Of a stretch of 27,020 nucleotides of DNA, positions 16,539-24,123 are shown one piece after another (position 1 is the stretch's first letter; every line of letters begins with the position of its first letter). A program made the position numbers and the translations under genes. The notes under the pieces are model-generated. The model searched no databases and had not been told where the DNA came from. It saw only the letters and a program-made list of their open reading frames with translations. Source of the DNA: a virus. The stretch lies in IMG/VR virus record IMGVR_UViG_3300009788_000267, positions 1 through 27,020 of that record. The stretch is one strand, 5' to 3'.

Positions 16539-17680
16539 TAGTATTGCGTGATCGCTCGTGTGACGAAATTACTGTTGATGTTCTTGGCAACGATAGGAAA
16601 ATGACTGACGGCGTATAGTATCCGGGTTCCTATCTCCGCTGGGTTCACAGAGTCCATGATATCCACATAAATTCCAAGCTCTCCAAGTCCGAAGTTCCCA
16701 TCAGTTTGACCGATCCGACATACTAGAGACACAGCCGACATATTAGGGAATTCGATATCAAAGAAGGGCTCCACCACTGCTGGAGCCGAGGCGGGGAATC
16801 GTTCATTCTCTAGATAAGGACTGACTCCTCCTTCAAGAAGTCCTGTCCCTGGGACTATACCAAAGTTGTTGAAGCCCAGACCACCAGTGTCATACTCAAC
16901 TAGTGTATTCAGATTTCCTAGATCGCCTGCGGAGAGGGCGGAAATGGTAACCACATCACCAGACACTACCGCCTTCACCACATTTTCAATGAGAGGATTA
17001 GACGATCCGTTGATAGCTGTGGCGATATTCTGAGCCGTTTCCGCCAAGGTATCTCCTGGGACCCAAGTATTAGCGCCCGGTGAGTTGGTGATGACTTGGA
17101 AAGTAGTTGTGTTATCAGGCAACAGACCTCCACCACCGGCATCGGTCCATGTCTTACCTGTAGTCGGATCGAAAGTTCCAATTTGAAATTCGGAGGACGA
17201 GTTAGTGATGATCAGTTCATCAAGACCGCCCAGTGTTCCGCCTATCAGACGCAAGCGTTGCCCAATGTGGGCATTACTGGCAATACTGGACGGAGTGACT
17301 GTTAAAGTGCCGCCACCGTTTGCTCCACCTGCTTCGGTGCCTCCGGTGGCTGTGCCTGACTCCACCACAATAATACCAGCCGGAAAAGATACGCCGTTTA
17401 TTATTAGTGCGTCGTTCACATCAAAGCGGTTGTCTAGAATAGCAATAGTCGCTAGAGCCTCAGTGGTTTGATCGTTGATTGGGTTGACATGGAGAGGATT
17501 CACTGTATCGTATCCGCCATCTCCTACAGCAAATCCCGCCAATTTGAAAGTCACAAGCGGAGCATCAGGATCGTTTCCGTCTAATTTACCACGAGGCACA
17601 ATAGATCTAGCCAGGAGATTGCGTCCTGCTAAAGTCAATTGTGCGACCGGTACATCGCTATCGGACGGGATGAAGGGCAT
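16538..17680 (-). CDS. Tail-fibre-associated protein (P2 gpH N-terminus/DUF3751-like) with internal insertion
   Basis: A 380-residue protein. Residues 1-~85 and ~290-380 together resemble the N-terminal region of P2 gpH-like tail fibre proteins: LTLAGRNLLAR, AGFAVGDGGYD, then LVCRIGQTDGNFGLGELGIYVD and ILYAVSHFPIVAK. The 143-residue product encoded at 23301-23732 has the same two halves joined directly. The intervening ~200 residues are glycine-rich beta structure and include DTLAETAQNIATAINGS, a motif found in modular phage fibres. The ATG at 17680 follows GAGGATTAA, in which TAA is the upstream stop. Probably a fibre connector on the baseplate. Confidence 0.85.
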   Translation of the reverse strand: MPFIPSDSDVPVAQLTLAGRNLLARSIVPRGKLDGNDPDAPLVTFKLAGFAVGDGGYDTVNPLHVNPINDQTTEALATIAILDNRFDVNDALIINGVSFPAGIIVVESGTATGGTEAGGANGGGTLTVTPSSIASNAHIGQRLRLIGGTLGGLDELIITNSSSEFQIGTFDPTTGKTWTDAGGGGLLPDNTTTFQVITNSPGANTWVPGDTLAETAQNIATAINGSSNPLIENVVKAVVSGDVVTISALSAGDLGNLNTLVEYDTGGLGFNNFGIVPGTGLLEGGVSPYLENERFPASAPAVVEPFFDIEFPNMSAVSLVCRIGQTDGNFGLGELGIYVDIMDSVNPAEIGTRILYAVSHFPIVAKNINSNFVTRAITQY

Positions 17681-17983
17681 TTAATCCTCTAATTCTGCAT
17701 TCTCAGCAAGTTTTTTAGCAACTTCGGGGAAGTTCTCTGCAAGCATCACGTATCCCTTAGCAATTTCATTCTTGATGGATGAGAACGTGTTGGTGCTTGT
17801 GTTGGATGCTTTGATCGCCTCTGTCATAATGAAAGGCATTAGTTGGAAATGGCATCCTTTAGTAATCTGATCTTTGCCCGTTTGAAGGTTGGTCATGATG
17901 ATTTCGTTCCAAGCCGGGCACCCGTTCTCCCCATGCTGCTCGGGACATTTGTGGCACTTGAACGCTCGTTTATAAGACGCCAT
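17681..17983 (-). CDS. Cysteine-rich, possibly zinc-binding phage protein
   Basis: A 100-residue protein with C10-x2-C13 in FKCHKCPEQ, C22 in NGCPAWNE and C44 in KGCHF, a pattern suited to one zinc ion. The second half is helical (TEAIKASN, KNEIAKGYVMLAEN). Small proteins with a CxxCP...CPxWxE...GCxF layout occur in tail gene clusters of other phages, but I know no proven function. I chose ATG 17983 over the in-frame ATG at 18037: the latter lies inside the 859-residue fibre gene, whereas 17983 follows TAGGATTATTA just after that gene's stop. Confidence 0.85.
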   Translation of the reverse strand: MASYKRAFKCHKCPEQHGENGCPAWNEIIMTNLQTGKDQITKGCHFQLMPFIMTEAIKASNTSTNTFSSIKNEIAKGYVMLAENFPEVAKKLAENAELED

Positions 17984-17991
17984 TAATAATC

Positions 17992-20571
17992 CTAGTCCCT
18001 GATGCAGACGATTGCGTTGATGTATGACGGACGCCATGTACCGTCGTTTGATACAGCGTGCTCGTGAGTAGTTCCACCACCTGTCGAGTCCGTCGCACCA
18101 CCAAGATTTCTCATCAAGCCACTAAAACCTGAAGCGTCGCCAGTGGCGATTGCCACACCGTCAATATTGTGCGTATGCGCAGGCATTTCCGAGATTGTCA
18201 GAGCATGAGGGTCTGCTTGGAATCCAGTGATTGTCCAACTACCGCCGGTTACGCCGCCCAATGCTTCGGAATCAACGACCCGTACAACTGCATCATTCAC
18301 AGCTACATCTAAAGTCCAGCCAGTAGGCACAGAATCCTGCATGAACAGCATTTTGGAGCCTGCTGGAATGTCCGCATGGTCCGCTGATGCGAATTGCCAT
18401 GTAGATCCATCCCAATATTCGATACGTGGAGGGGTAGTATCGTCACGAAGGAAGATCATACCAGAATCAGGACTTAGAAGATCTCTGGTAGCTTCTGAGC
18501 CAAACTTGAACTTATGGTATCCACTCCCAGAACTGTGTTCTTCTTCCCATTGTGCTGGAATAGGCACTCCGTTAGCATTGACGAGCATTGTAGTATCGTC
18601 AATACCGATACCCATGTACCAATCGTTTTCTGTAGTGACTAGGACACCTGCAAAAGCATCAGCACCAGCATACAAACGTACACCAGACACAAAAGGCGTA
18701 CCTACCAGAGCTGTATACTTGCCGTTCTGGATGACGTTGTTCGAGGTCCCTTTTATTCCAAGAGGGAGTCGGCTGGGATCATCACTATCGGCTATTTCAA
18801 ACAGGGTGCCGCTCCACGCGATCGGCGTACCCGGTTGGATTGCTGGATTGAAAAGCGCCTCTGGGAACGTGACCGGAGGGACGGTCTCGCCATTTGGCTC
18901 GATCGCAATTTGGTTCATGTTCACCAGTAATTGAGTGGATGAAATTGCCCGTCCAATAAACCACTCGTTGGAACTGTTAGTAAGGCTGCCGGGGTTGGCT
19001 TTGTCGGCGTACAAAAAATCTACAGAGAAGAGGTTGGAGTTGGCTGTGTACAACCCCTCCATGATTAGGTTGTTGTAATTACCTCTAATACCAACAGGGA
19101 ATAGGTCTCCATTGGGGTCGGCATTTACAAATTTCGAGGTTAGAGTGTTGAAGGCGACAACAGCGCCTTCAGCTACCGATCCTTCCCAGATAGTAGGATC
19201 GTTAAATTGTGCATTTGGGGTTCCAAGCAGAAGTCGCAGAATTCTAGTGTCTAGCTGGCCTCCCTTGGGACCGCGATTCATAAGAAGATGTGGTAGTAGA
19301 GTACCGAGGGAAGTCCGTTTGCCGTAAGCAACCCTAACATCAGAATCTACGGGGTTGTCGAGAATCAGATATAGGCTGAGAGTCGGATCTGTGAAGAACC
19401 CCAAATCATCGACGGCACCTGAAGTTTGAGGATTCAGTTCATTCCCCGAAGAGCCAAGTCCAGGATCTCCAGTTTCTACAGCAGTGATTCTGACTGCTTG
19501 AAAATCTCCGTTGACGAATTCTACATCCTCTTCACTTTCTGCGCTGTAGAGATTGAACCATTGCTGAACAGTCCCTAGGAGGGCTTCCGAATCTGCAGGG
19601 GTTCCTACATAGTATGGTCCGTCCTGAGCCGGGAGTTCGATTTCCTGTGTTGAAGAAGAGATTGTGACGGCTAGTTCTGTAGGAGCAGCAAAAACTTTGG
19701 AGGAAGAGACCCATCGATTGGAATCGCTGGGGGGAGAATCCTCCAGCGAAGTTGCCGGAGATGGAACGTAGTTGCCTGCATTAGCATTCGCTTCGTCTTC
19801 AGTCAGAATTTTATCATCTGATTCTGTGACAAATCGGTTGGAGTTGTTAGGAGTACCAGCAGAACCTGCTACTGCTTCTGCCTGCAAGTCTGTTAAGTGG
19901 ATCTCATCGGAGAGAATATTTTGGCGATGCTGATTTAGCAGCTCTAGAACATCTGCTGCGTTGGTGATATCGATCCACGCAACGCCATTCCATGCAAAAA
20001 TCTTGGGTTGATCGCCGCTTCCATCAGTGACTATATAGAAATCGCCTGCACGATTTTGATTTGCTCCTGTGCTCGGGAGATCTATCTCGGCGCTTAAAAG
20101 TCCACGGAATTCTAGATAACCCAGAGGATCAACAATATCTGATTCGAAAATTTCAATCATCTGTGCCGTGGTAGCTGTAGAACCACCGGGCACGTTCACG
20201 ACGCCAAACACAATAAGATTTGGGTTGTCGGCTCCCTGCTGCCCTGCAGGACCATCCAGGAGGAATTCGGGTTCTGTGAGGCTCTCAATAGAGAGGATAG
20301 AGTCGGAGTTAGAAACGTATTCTTGTCGGACGACAATGTAGTTTTTGAAACCTGCTGTCACATCGAGACGGGTTGTTTCTGAGTCCTCGCGAACGAACAT
20401 GCCGTCCGACCCAGCGGTGGCGAACGGGGCAAGATCAATCTTCAAAACTCCAGGTACAGCAGTAATCTGGCCTCCAGAGAAGAATCCCTTGCTGAATAGA
20501 CCCTGGAATCGATCGTTGATGTCCTGAGTGGAATCAGGGTTTCGGAATTTTAATAGTGCTCTACGAGGCAT
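17992..20571 (-). CDS. Tail fibre protein with tail-collar-type C-terminus
   Basis: An 859-residue fibre, paralogue of the 905-residue fibre directly upstream. Residues 1-~150 are an adaptor-like region (NPDSTQDINDR, SKGFFSGG, GVVNVPGGS). Residues 174-202 (RAGDFYIVTDGSG...WNGVAWI) are a fibre beta unit. Two SNR(F/W)V motifs lie at 244-248 and 284-288. Two ~100-residue tandem repeats occupy ~455-560 and ~571-672. The C-terminus (735-859) is of the phage tail-collar type: IPAGSKMLF...PTGWTL, MPAHTH and INAIVCIRD. It probably trimerises and recognises the host with this tip. ATG 20571 overlaps the upstream TAA as TAATG after AGGACC. Confidence 0.93.
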   Translation of the reverse strand: MPRRALLKFRNPDSTQDINDRFQGLFSKGFFSGGQITAVPGVLKIDLAPFATAGSDGMFVREDSETTRLDVTAGFKNYIVVRQEYVSNSDSILSIESLTEPEFLLDGPAGQQGADNPNLIVFGVVNVPGGSTATTAQMIEIFESDIVDPLGYLEFRGLLSAEIDLPSTGANQNRAGDFYIVTDGSGDQPKIFAWNGVAWIDITNAADVLELLNQHRQNILSDEIHLTDLQAEAVAGSAGTPNNSNRFVTESDDKILTEDEANANAGNYVPSPATSLEDSPPSDSNRWVSSSKVFAAPTELAVTISSSTQEIELPAQDGPYYVGTPADSEALLGTVQQWFNLYSAESEEDVEFVNGDFQAVRITAVETGDPGLGSSGNELNPQTSGAVDDLGFFTDPTLSLYLILDNPVDSDVRVAYGKRTSLGTLLPHLLMNRGPKGGQLDTRILRLLLGTPNAQFNDPTIWEGSVAEGAVVAFNTLTSKFVNADPNGDLFPVGIRGNYNNLIMEGLYTANSNLFSVDFLYADKANPGSLTNSSNEWFIGRAISSTQLLVNMNQIAIEPNGETVPPVTFPEALFNPAIQPGTPIAWSGTLFEIADSDDPSRLPLGIKGTSNNVIQNGKYTALVGTPFVSGVRLYAGADAFAGVLVTTENDWYMGIGIDDTTMLVNANGVPIPAQWEEEHSSGSGYHKFKFGSEATRDLLSPDSGMIFLRDDTTPPRIEYWDGSTWQFASADHADIPAGSKMLFMQDSVPTGWTLDVAVNDAVVRVVDSEALGGVTGGSWTITGFQADPHALTISEMPAHTHNIDGVAIATGDASGFSGLMRNLGGATDSTGGGTTHEHAVSNDGTWRPSYINAIVCIRD
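18556..18861 (-). repeat. Second ~100-residue repeat of the 859-residue fibre
   Basis: Encodes residues ~571-672. It shares with the first copy the order GTPIAW, LPLGIKGTSNNVIQNGKY, RLYAG, then TTENDWYMGIGI and TTMLVNANG. Confidence 0.75.
18892..19209 (-). repeat. First ~100-residue repeat of the 859-residue fibre
   Basis: Encodes residues ~455-560 with GAVVAF, FPVGIRGNYNNLIMEGLY, FLYADK, then NSSNEWFIGRAISSTQLLVN. It corresponds position by position to the second copy and to the two copies in the neighbouring fibre. Confidence 0.75.
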
Positions 20572-23288
20572 TAGTTAGGTCCTAGATCGAGTACGAGTAG
20601 ATGTCTGGCTGTGGCTGTAGCAGAGGGATCTGTTTCATAGGCTTGTAAAGTGATGGTATGCGCTCCAGGGGAGAGCGTAGTCTGGTATCCTTGAAGGGGA
20701 AATGTAGATTCTCGGGGGGCGGTATAAACTTGAGCGGAGCAAGTCACGCCAAACGGTGCGGCGAAGGCAACTGTGTCAATCGTAAATCGATAGTCTGCTC
20801 TTGCAGTACCGCCTGAGGACTCTATTCCCAAAATTGCAAAGCACAGGACTGACGAATTTCCGCTGCGCCCCGTGAAGTCGAAAGCAACGGATAGAACATT
20901 GGTCCACGATGCGTCAAGAGCTATGGGGGTGCTGCCATCATCAGCATCAACAAGAATCTGGTTGATCAAGCCAGATAGTGAATCAGTTCCACCGGCTTCG
21001 TGACGTAGGGCGTGAGTGAATACGTTGAACGTATCTCCAGCGTCATCATCGAGGATACCTGTGGGCAGAATCAGATTTCCCCCAACCTCAAGAGAACTGG
21101 TGATCTCTAGAGGACCCGAGAACTGGCTGGCTTCCACCCAAGTGTTTGCAGCTCCGTTCGTGCAGTAGAAAACCTGACCTGTGTCAGTGGCAAACAGTGT
21201 CATACCTGTAGAGGAGGCTAGGCTGTTTGAAGTGGCAATTCCTGCATCTGCTGCTACGCCCACAAAAGTACGCGCTGACCCCTCCGAGTGAGTACCTGTT
21301 GTATCATCGTGCTCGATAGCAAAGATGCTTCGTGCTGTCTCCCACATCGGAGAAGCAGTAACGTTCACAAGCAATTCATTGCTGGAAACAGCGTGACCTA
21401 CGAAATAGTCATTTTGGCCAGTTTGTAGCTGTCCGTCAACAGTGGTGGAAGCGTAGAATCTTGTTCCTGGTGTGTAAGGAGAACCGCTAGTGGGTTGGAA
21501 TTTACCGACCTGGAGGATGTTGTTAGAGTTTCCACGGAGTCCATCAGGAGTAGGTGTGGCAGGATTAGAGTCATCCCAACGGACGAAGAGGCTTCCATCA
21601 AACGCTGCTACCTCGCCCGGCGAGAGAGATCCATCAAACAGGCCAACAGGGAACGCTGTACCTGGAACGAAAGCTGAGGGAGAAATGGCGAATCCGTTCA
21701 TATTCACCAATAGCTGCGTGGTGTCAAACATTGTACCGATGAATCTATCGTTGGGCGTGGTGGTCAACCCACCCGGTGTAGAGCTACTAGCGTAGACTTC
21801 ATCTCCTGCCGAGAAACCTGGGGCGGAGGTGAACTCGTAGAGACCTTCCATGATGAGATTATTGGTATTGCCTCGAATTCCGACAGGATACAGTGAAGAG
21901 GCGAGATTGTGCTTGGCGAACTTACCAAGACCGACACTAAAAGCTACTACATCACCGGGGCTGGTTCCCGAGTCCCAAGCTGAGTCGTCAAATTGTCCAT
22001 TCACGCTGCTTTCTAGGATCTGGCGTACTCGCGCATCCACTTGCCCGAACTGAGGTCCCCGTAGAAGAAAAGTTTCAGGTACAATGTCGCCAAGTAGGGT
22101 ACGCTTACCATAGCTAATCGTGAAGTCCACATCCGCTGGGTTGCTCACTCCCACAAATAGGGAAGCCCCGGAGAAGAATCCTAACGCATCAGTTTGAGGA
22201 TTCGCGGCCGGAGACAATTCATTGGTTAGGCTAGCTTCCGTGAAGATGCCGGTTATCCGTACGGGCTGGAACTCACTATTCAGAAGTTCTTGGTCGTCAT
22301 CTTCTTGAGAAGAATCTCGTCCATAGATATTGAAGAATTTCTGTGCCGTGCCGATTGTTCCTGCACCCACGAAATATGGACCATTTGCGTCTGTCAGCTC
22401 TATTGAGGAAGTGCCAACAAAATCAATTACAGCAGGAGCAGCAAAGATCTTAGAGGAGTTGATGTATCGATTCGAATCACTGGGCGCGAACTCGGACAGA
22501 ATTGTCGGATCAGCTTGCAAAGCATCATTTTCATTTTGGCTGGGGATCCTGGGGTCAAGACTCGTAACGTATCGATTCGAGTCACTAGGTGTTCCGACTG
22601 TCCCAAAGAGAGCATCAGCTTGCAAGTCAGTAACATGAATCTTATCCACATCTAGATTGTCTCTGTGAGTATCCAGCAGAGAAATCATAGTCTGAGCTTG
22701 TGTTGTGTTCACCCACTCCAAACCGTTCCAGGTCCAGATTTCTGGGAAGCCCCCGGATCCATCTGTGATGATATAGAAATCGCCAGCTCGGTTGCTATTG
22801 GTTGTGATCAGAGGCAACAGGCCTGCGTTATCCAAAACCCCACGGAACGCAAGACGGCCGACTGGATCTATTACGTCTCTTTCGAAAAATTCAATGTGAG
22901 ATTGGAGAACTTCAGTAGCTAGCGCGGGAACATCTACAACGGCAAATGTAATCAGATATTCCTGCTCAGGGTCTCCAAGATACTCCGCCCCAGTAAGAGA
23001 TTCTACAGAGACAATGGGATCGGTATTGGCTACATATCGCTGCCGAACTACAATGTAGTTACGTACGCCAGCACTGACAGAAAGGACATTGTTTTCATCA
23101 TCTTCCCGAACGAACATGCCATCCGGGCCCAGCGAAGCAAACGGAGTTAGGCGAACCGTAAGAGTGCTGGAAATAGCTTCTACGTCGCCGCCTGAAAATA
23201 CGCCCTTGTTGAACAGCCCGCGAGTGCGGTCGTTAATGTCTTGCGTACTGTCGGGATTTTGAAATCTTAGAAGGGTGCGTAGTGTCAC
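20571..23288 (-). CDS. Tail fibre protein with distal beta-sandwich, paralogue of next gene
   Basis: A 905-residue fibre. Residues 1-~650 match the plan of the 859-residue fibre: LLRFQNPDSTQDINDRTRG, FNKGVFSGG, RAGDFYIITDGSG, two SDSNRY motifs (236-241, 271-276) and two ~100-residue repeats (433-538, 550-647). After that the proteins differ. Here come a fibre motif TDTGQVFYCTNGAANTWVEA near 701, HALRHEAGGTDSL (759-771), a motif widespread in phage fibres, and a beta sandwich to the end (LSPGAHTITLQAYE). The start codon is GTG at 23288, preceded by AAAAGGACGATTCG; this reading aligns with the paralogue's ATG start. The stop overlaps the next start. Confidence 0.93.
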   Translation of the reverse strand: MTLRTLLRFQNPDSTQDINDRTRGLFNKGVFSGGDVEAISSTLTVRLTPFASLGPDGMFVREDDENNVLSVSAGVRNYIVVRQRYVANTDPIVSVESLTGAEYLGDPEQEYLITFAVVDVPALATEVLQSHIEFFERDVIDPVGRLAFRGVLDNAGLLPLITTNSNRAGDFYIITDGSGGFPEIWTWNGLEWVNTTQAQTMISLLDTHRDNLDVDKIHVTDLQADALFGTVGTPSDSNRYVTSLDPRIPSQNENDALQADPTILSEFAPSDSNRYINSSKIFAAPAVIDFVGTSSIELTDANGPYFVGAGTIGTAQKFFNIYGRDSSQEDDDQELLNSEFQPVRITGIFTEASLTNELSPAANPQTDALGFFSGASLFVGVSNPADVDFTISYGKRTLLGDIVPETFLLRGPQFGQVDARVRQILESSVNGQFDDSAWDSGTSPGDVVAFSVGLGKFAKHNLASSLYPVGIRGNTNNLIMEGLYEFTSAPGFSAGDEVYASSSTPGGLTTTPNDRFIGTMFDTTQLLVNMNGFAISPSAFVPGTAFPVGLFDGSLSPGEVAAFDGSLFVRWDDSNPATPTPDGLRGNSNNILQVGKFQPTSGSPYTPGTRFYASTTVDGQLQTGQNDYFVGHAVSSNELLVNVTASPMWETARSIFAIEHDDTTGTHSEGSARTFVGVAADAGIATSNSLASSTGMTLFATDTGQVFYCTNGAANTWVEASQFSGPLEITSSLEVGGNLILPTGILDDDAGDTFNVFTHALRHEAGGTDSLSGLINQILVDADDGSTPIALDASWTNVLSVAFDFTGRSGNSSVLCFAILGIESSGGTARADYRFTIDTVAFAAPFGVTCSAQVYTAPRESTFPLQGYQTTLSPGAHTITLQAYETDPSATATARHLLVLDLGPN
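21348..21641 (-). repeat. Second ~100-residue repeat of the 905-residue fibre
   Basis: Encodes residues ~550-647: GEVAAFDGSLF, PDGLRGNSNNILQVGKF, RFYAST, then GQNDYFVGHAVSSNELLVN. Same order of motifs as the other three copies. Confidence 0.75.
21675..21992 (-). repeat. First ~100-residue repeat of the 905-residue fibre
   Basis: Encodes residues ~433-538: GDVVAF, YPVGIRGNTNNLIMEGLYE, EVYASS, then TPNDRFIGTMFDTTQLLVNMNG. It is closest to the first copy in the 859-residue fibre (VGIRGN.NNLIMEGLY). Confidence 0.75.
22464..22484 (-). repeat. Near-identical 21-bp direct repeat, copy 1
   Basis: Plus strand GTATCGATTCGAATCACTGG and one further base. It differs at two of 21 positions from the copy at 22569-22589 and encodes the second SDSNRY motif of the 905-residue fibre. 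Confidence 0.7.
22569..22589 (-). repeat. Near-identical 21-bp direct repeat, copy 2
   Basis: Plus strand GTATCGATTCGAGTCACTAG and one further base, 105 bases (35 codons) from copy 1. It encodes the first SDSNRY motif of the same fibre. Confidence 0.7.
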
Positions 23289-23300
23289 CGAATCGTCCTT

Positions 23301-23732
23301 TTAGAAGATCACCGACACAGAGAACTCTACGACTTCTGTATCCACCTTCACCCGTAGGGGGAAGTTTCCGATTGCGAATAAGAAAGTGGTTCCTACCAGT
23401 GAAGGGTTTGCCGGTGCGGAGACATATGTTGCTAGCAAACCAATGTTCGATAGTTCGCCAACAGCTTCGTTTTGCTGAAGAATGCACAGGAATTCAGGCG
23501 TGAACAGATCATCCGGCAAGCTAGCATCATCAACAGGCTCAGGTCCAAAAGTGATACTAGGCAATTCAGCCAAAGAAGTATCAGGAGTGAGTGCCACAAT
23601 CGGGTTGCCCGGATCGTGTCCGCCACTGCCAACTTCGAATTGATTGACTACGAAAGAAGTGCCATTCACAGTTAGATCTGCGAATGCTGCGCGGCCTTGA
23701 TCTGTAATCGCCGCGAGAACGGTAATCGACAT
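23301..23732 (-). CDS. Small tail protein, P2 gpH N-terminus/DUF3751-like
   Basis: A 143-residue protein with the features of the N-terminal region of gpH-like tail fibres: an opening ITDQGRAAFADL, VNQFEVGSGGHDPGNP, and a second half with VGELSNIGLLATYV and FLFAIGNFPLRVK. It corresponds to the two outer parts of the 380-residue protein at 16538-17680 without that protein's insertion. It lies 12 nt before the 905-residue fibre and may link fibre to baseplate. ATG 23732 follows AGGAGTCTTAG, a strong ribosome binding site. Confidence 0.88.
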   Translation of the reverse strand: MSITVLAAITDQGRAAFADLTVNGTSFVVNQFEVGSGGHDPGNPIVALTPDTSLAELPSITFGPEPVDDASLPDDLFTPEFLCILQQNEAVGELSNIGLLATYVSAPANPSLVGTTFLFAIGNFPLRVKVDTEVVEFSVSVIF

Positions 23733-23751
23733 CTAAGACTCCTAAGACTGC

Positions 23752-24030
23752 CTATTGATCCAGAAGAGCGTCCGCCAGATCCTTATGTCCCTTGTTATGA
23801 AGAGCCGTCACAAGGGATACTATTTCCTTGGGCGGTCGCACTAGAGTGCCATCCGGCTGAACGGATCCGACAAGAGCCCGAACTTGATTCTGGTACTCCC
23901 AAATCTTGAGAGGACGGTTTCGAACTCTAGTAAACTTGCAGGCGGCTTCAATAGCCTCATCCAGAACATAAAAACGAATCTGCTGACCCATGACAGCTTT
24001 ATAGTCATCATCAAGTACGAAAATAAGCAC
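23752..24030 (-). CDS. Hypothetical protein in tail cluster (GTG start)
   Basis: A 92-residue protein of unknown function with mixed helix and strand character (FYVLDEAIEAACKFTRVRN, then PLKIWEYQNQVRALVG) and a helical end (HKDLADALLDQ). It starts with GTG at 24030, preceded by AAGGAGAAATCGC, a strong ribosome binding site. It lies 19 nt before the small gpH-like gene and after a 93-nt structured gap. Its place inside the virion cluster suggests a role in tail assembly, but nothing in the sequence proves it. Confidence 0.8.
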   Translation of the reverse strand: MLIFVLDDDYKAVMGQQIRFYVLDEAIEAACKFTRVRNRPLKIWEYQNQVRALVGSVQPDGTLVRPPKEIVSLVTALHNKGHKDLADALLDQ

Positions 24031-24123
24031 GCGATTTCTCCTTCGTCGGCCCAGCTAAATCCTGACCGAGCTGGTGGCAGCTAAAAAGCCATCAAGTTCC
24101 GTCTTCCTAAAGATAATGCGGTC
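24031..24123 (-). other. 93-nt intergenic region with inverted repeats
   Basis: The longest non-coding gap in the virion block. It contains CCAGCT (24051-24056) pairing with AGCTGG (24069-24074), loop 12 nt. It also contains GACCG (24064-24068) that could pair with CGGTC (24119-24123) just after the upstream stop. The GACCG lies in the loop of the first hairpin, so both helices together would be a pseudoknot-like fold. There is no T-run, so this is not a classical terminator. Confidence 0.4.

Noticed and set aside
18227-18934. 235-codon open frame on the plus strand
   Set aside because: It lies entirely antisense to the well-supported 859-residue fibre gene, and its translation is low-complexity Ser/Pro/Thr typical of a reversed fibre frame.
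24031-24123. Possible tRNA in the intergenic gap
   Set aside because: The GACCG/CGGTC ends suggest an acceptor stem, but no T-loop, anticodon stem or proper arm spacing can be found on either strand.
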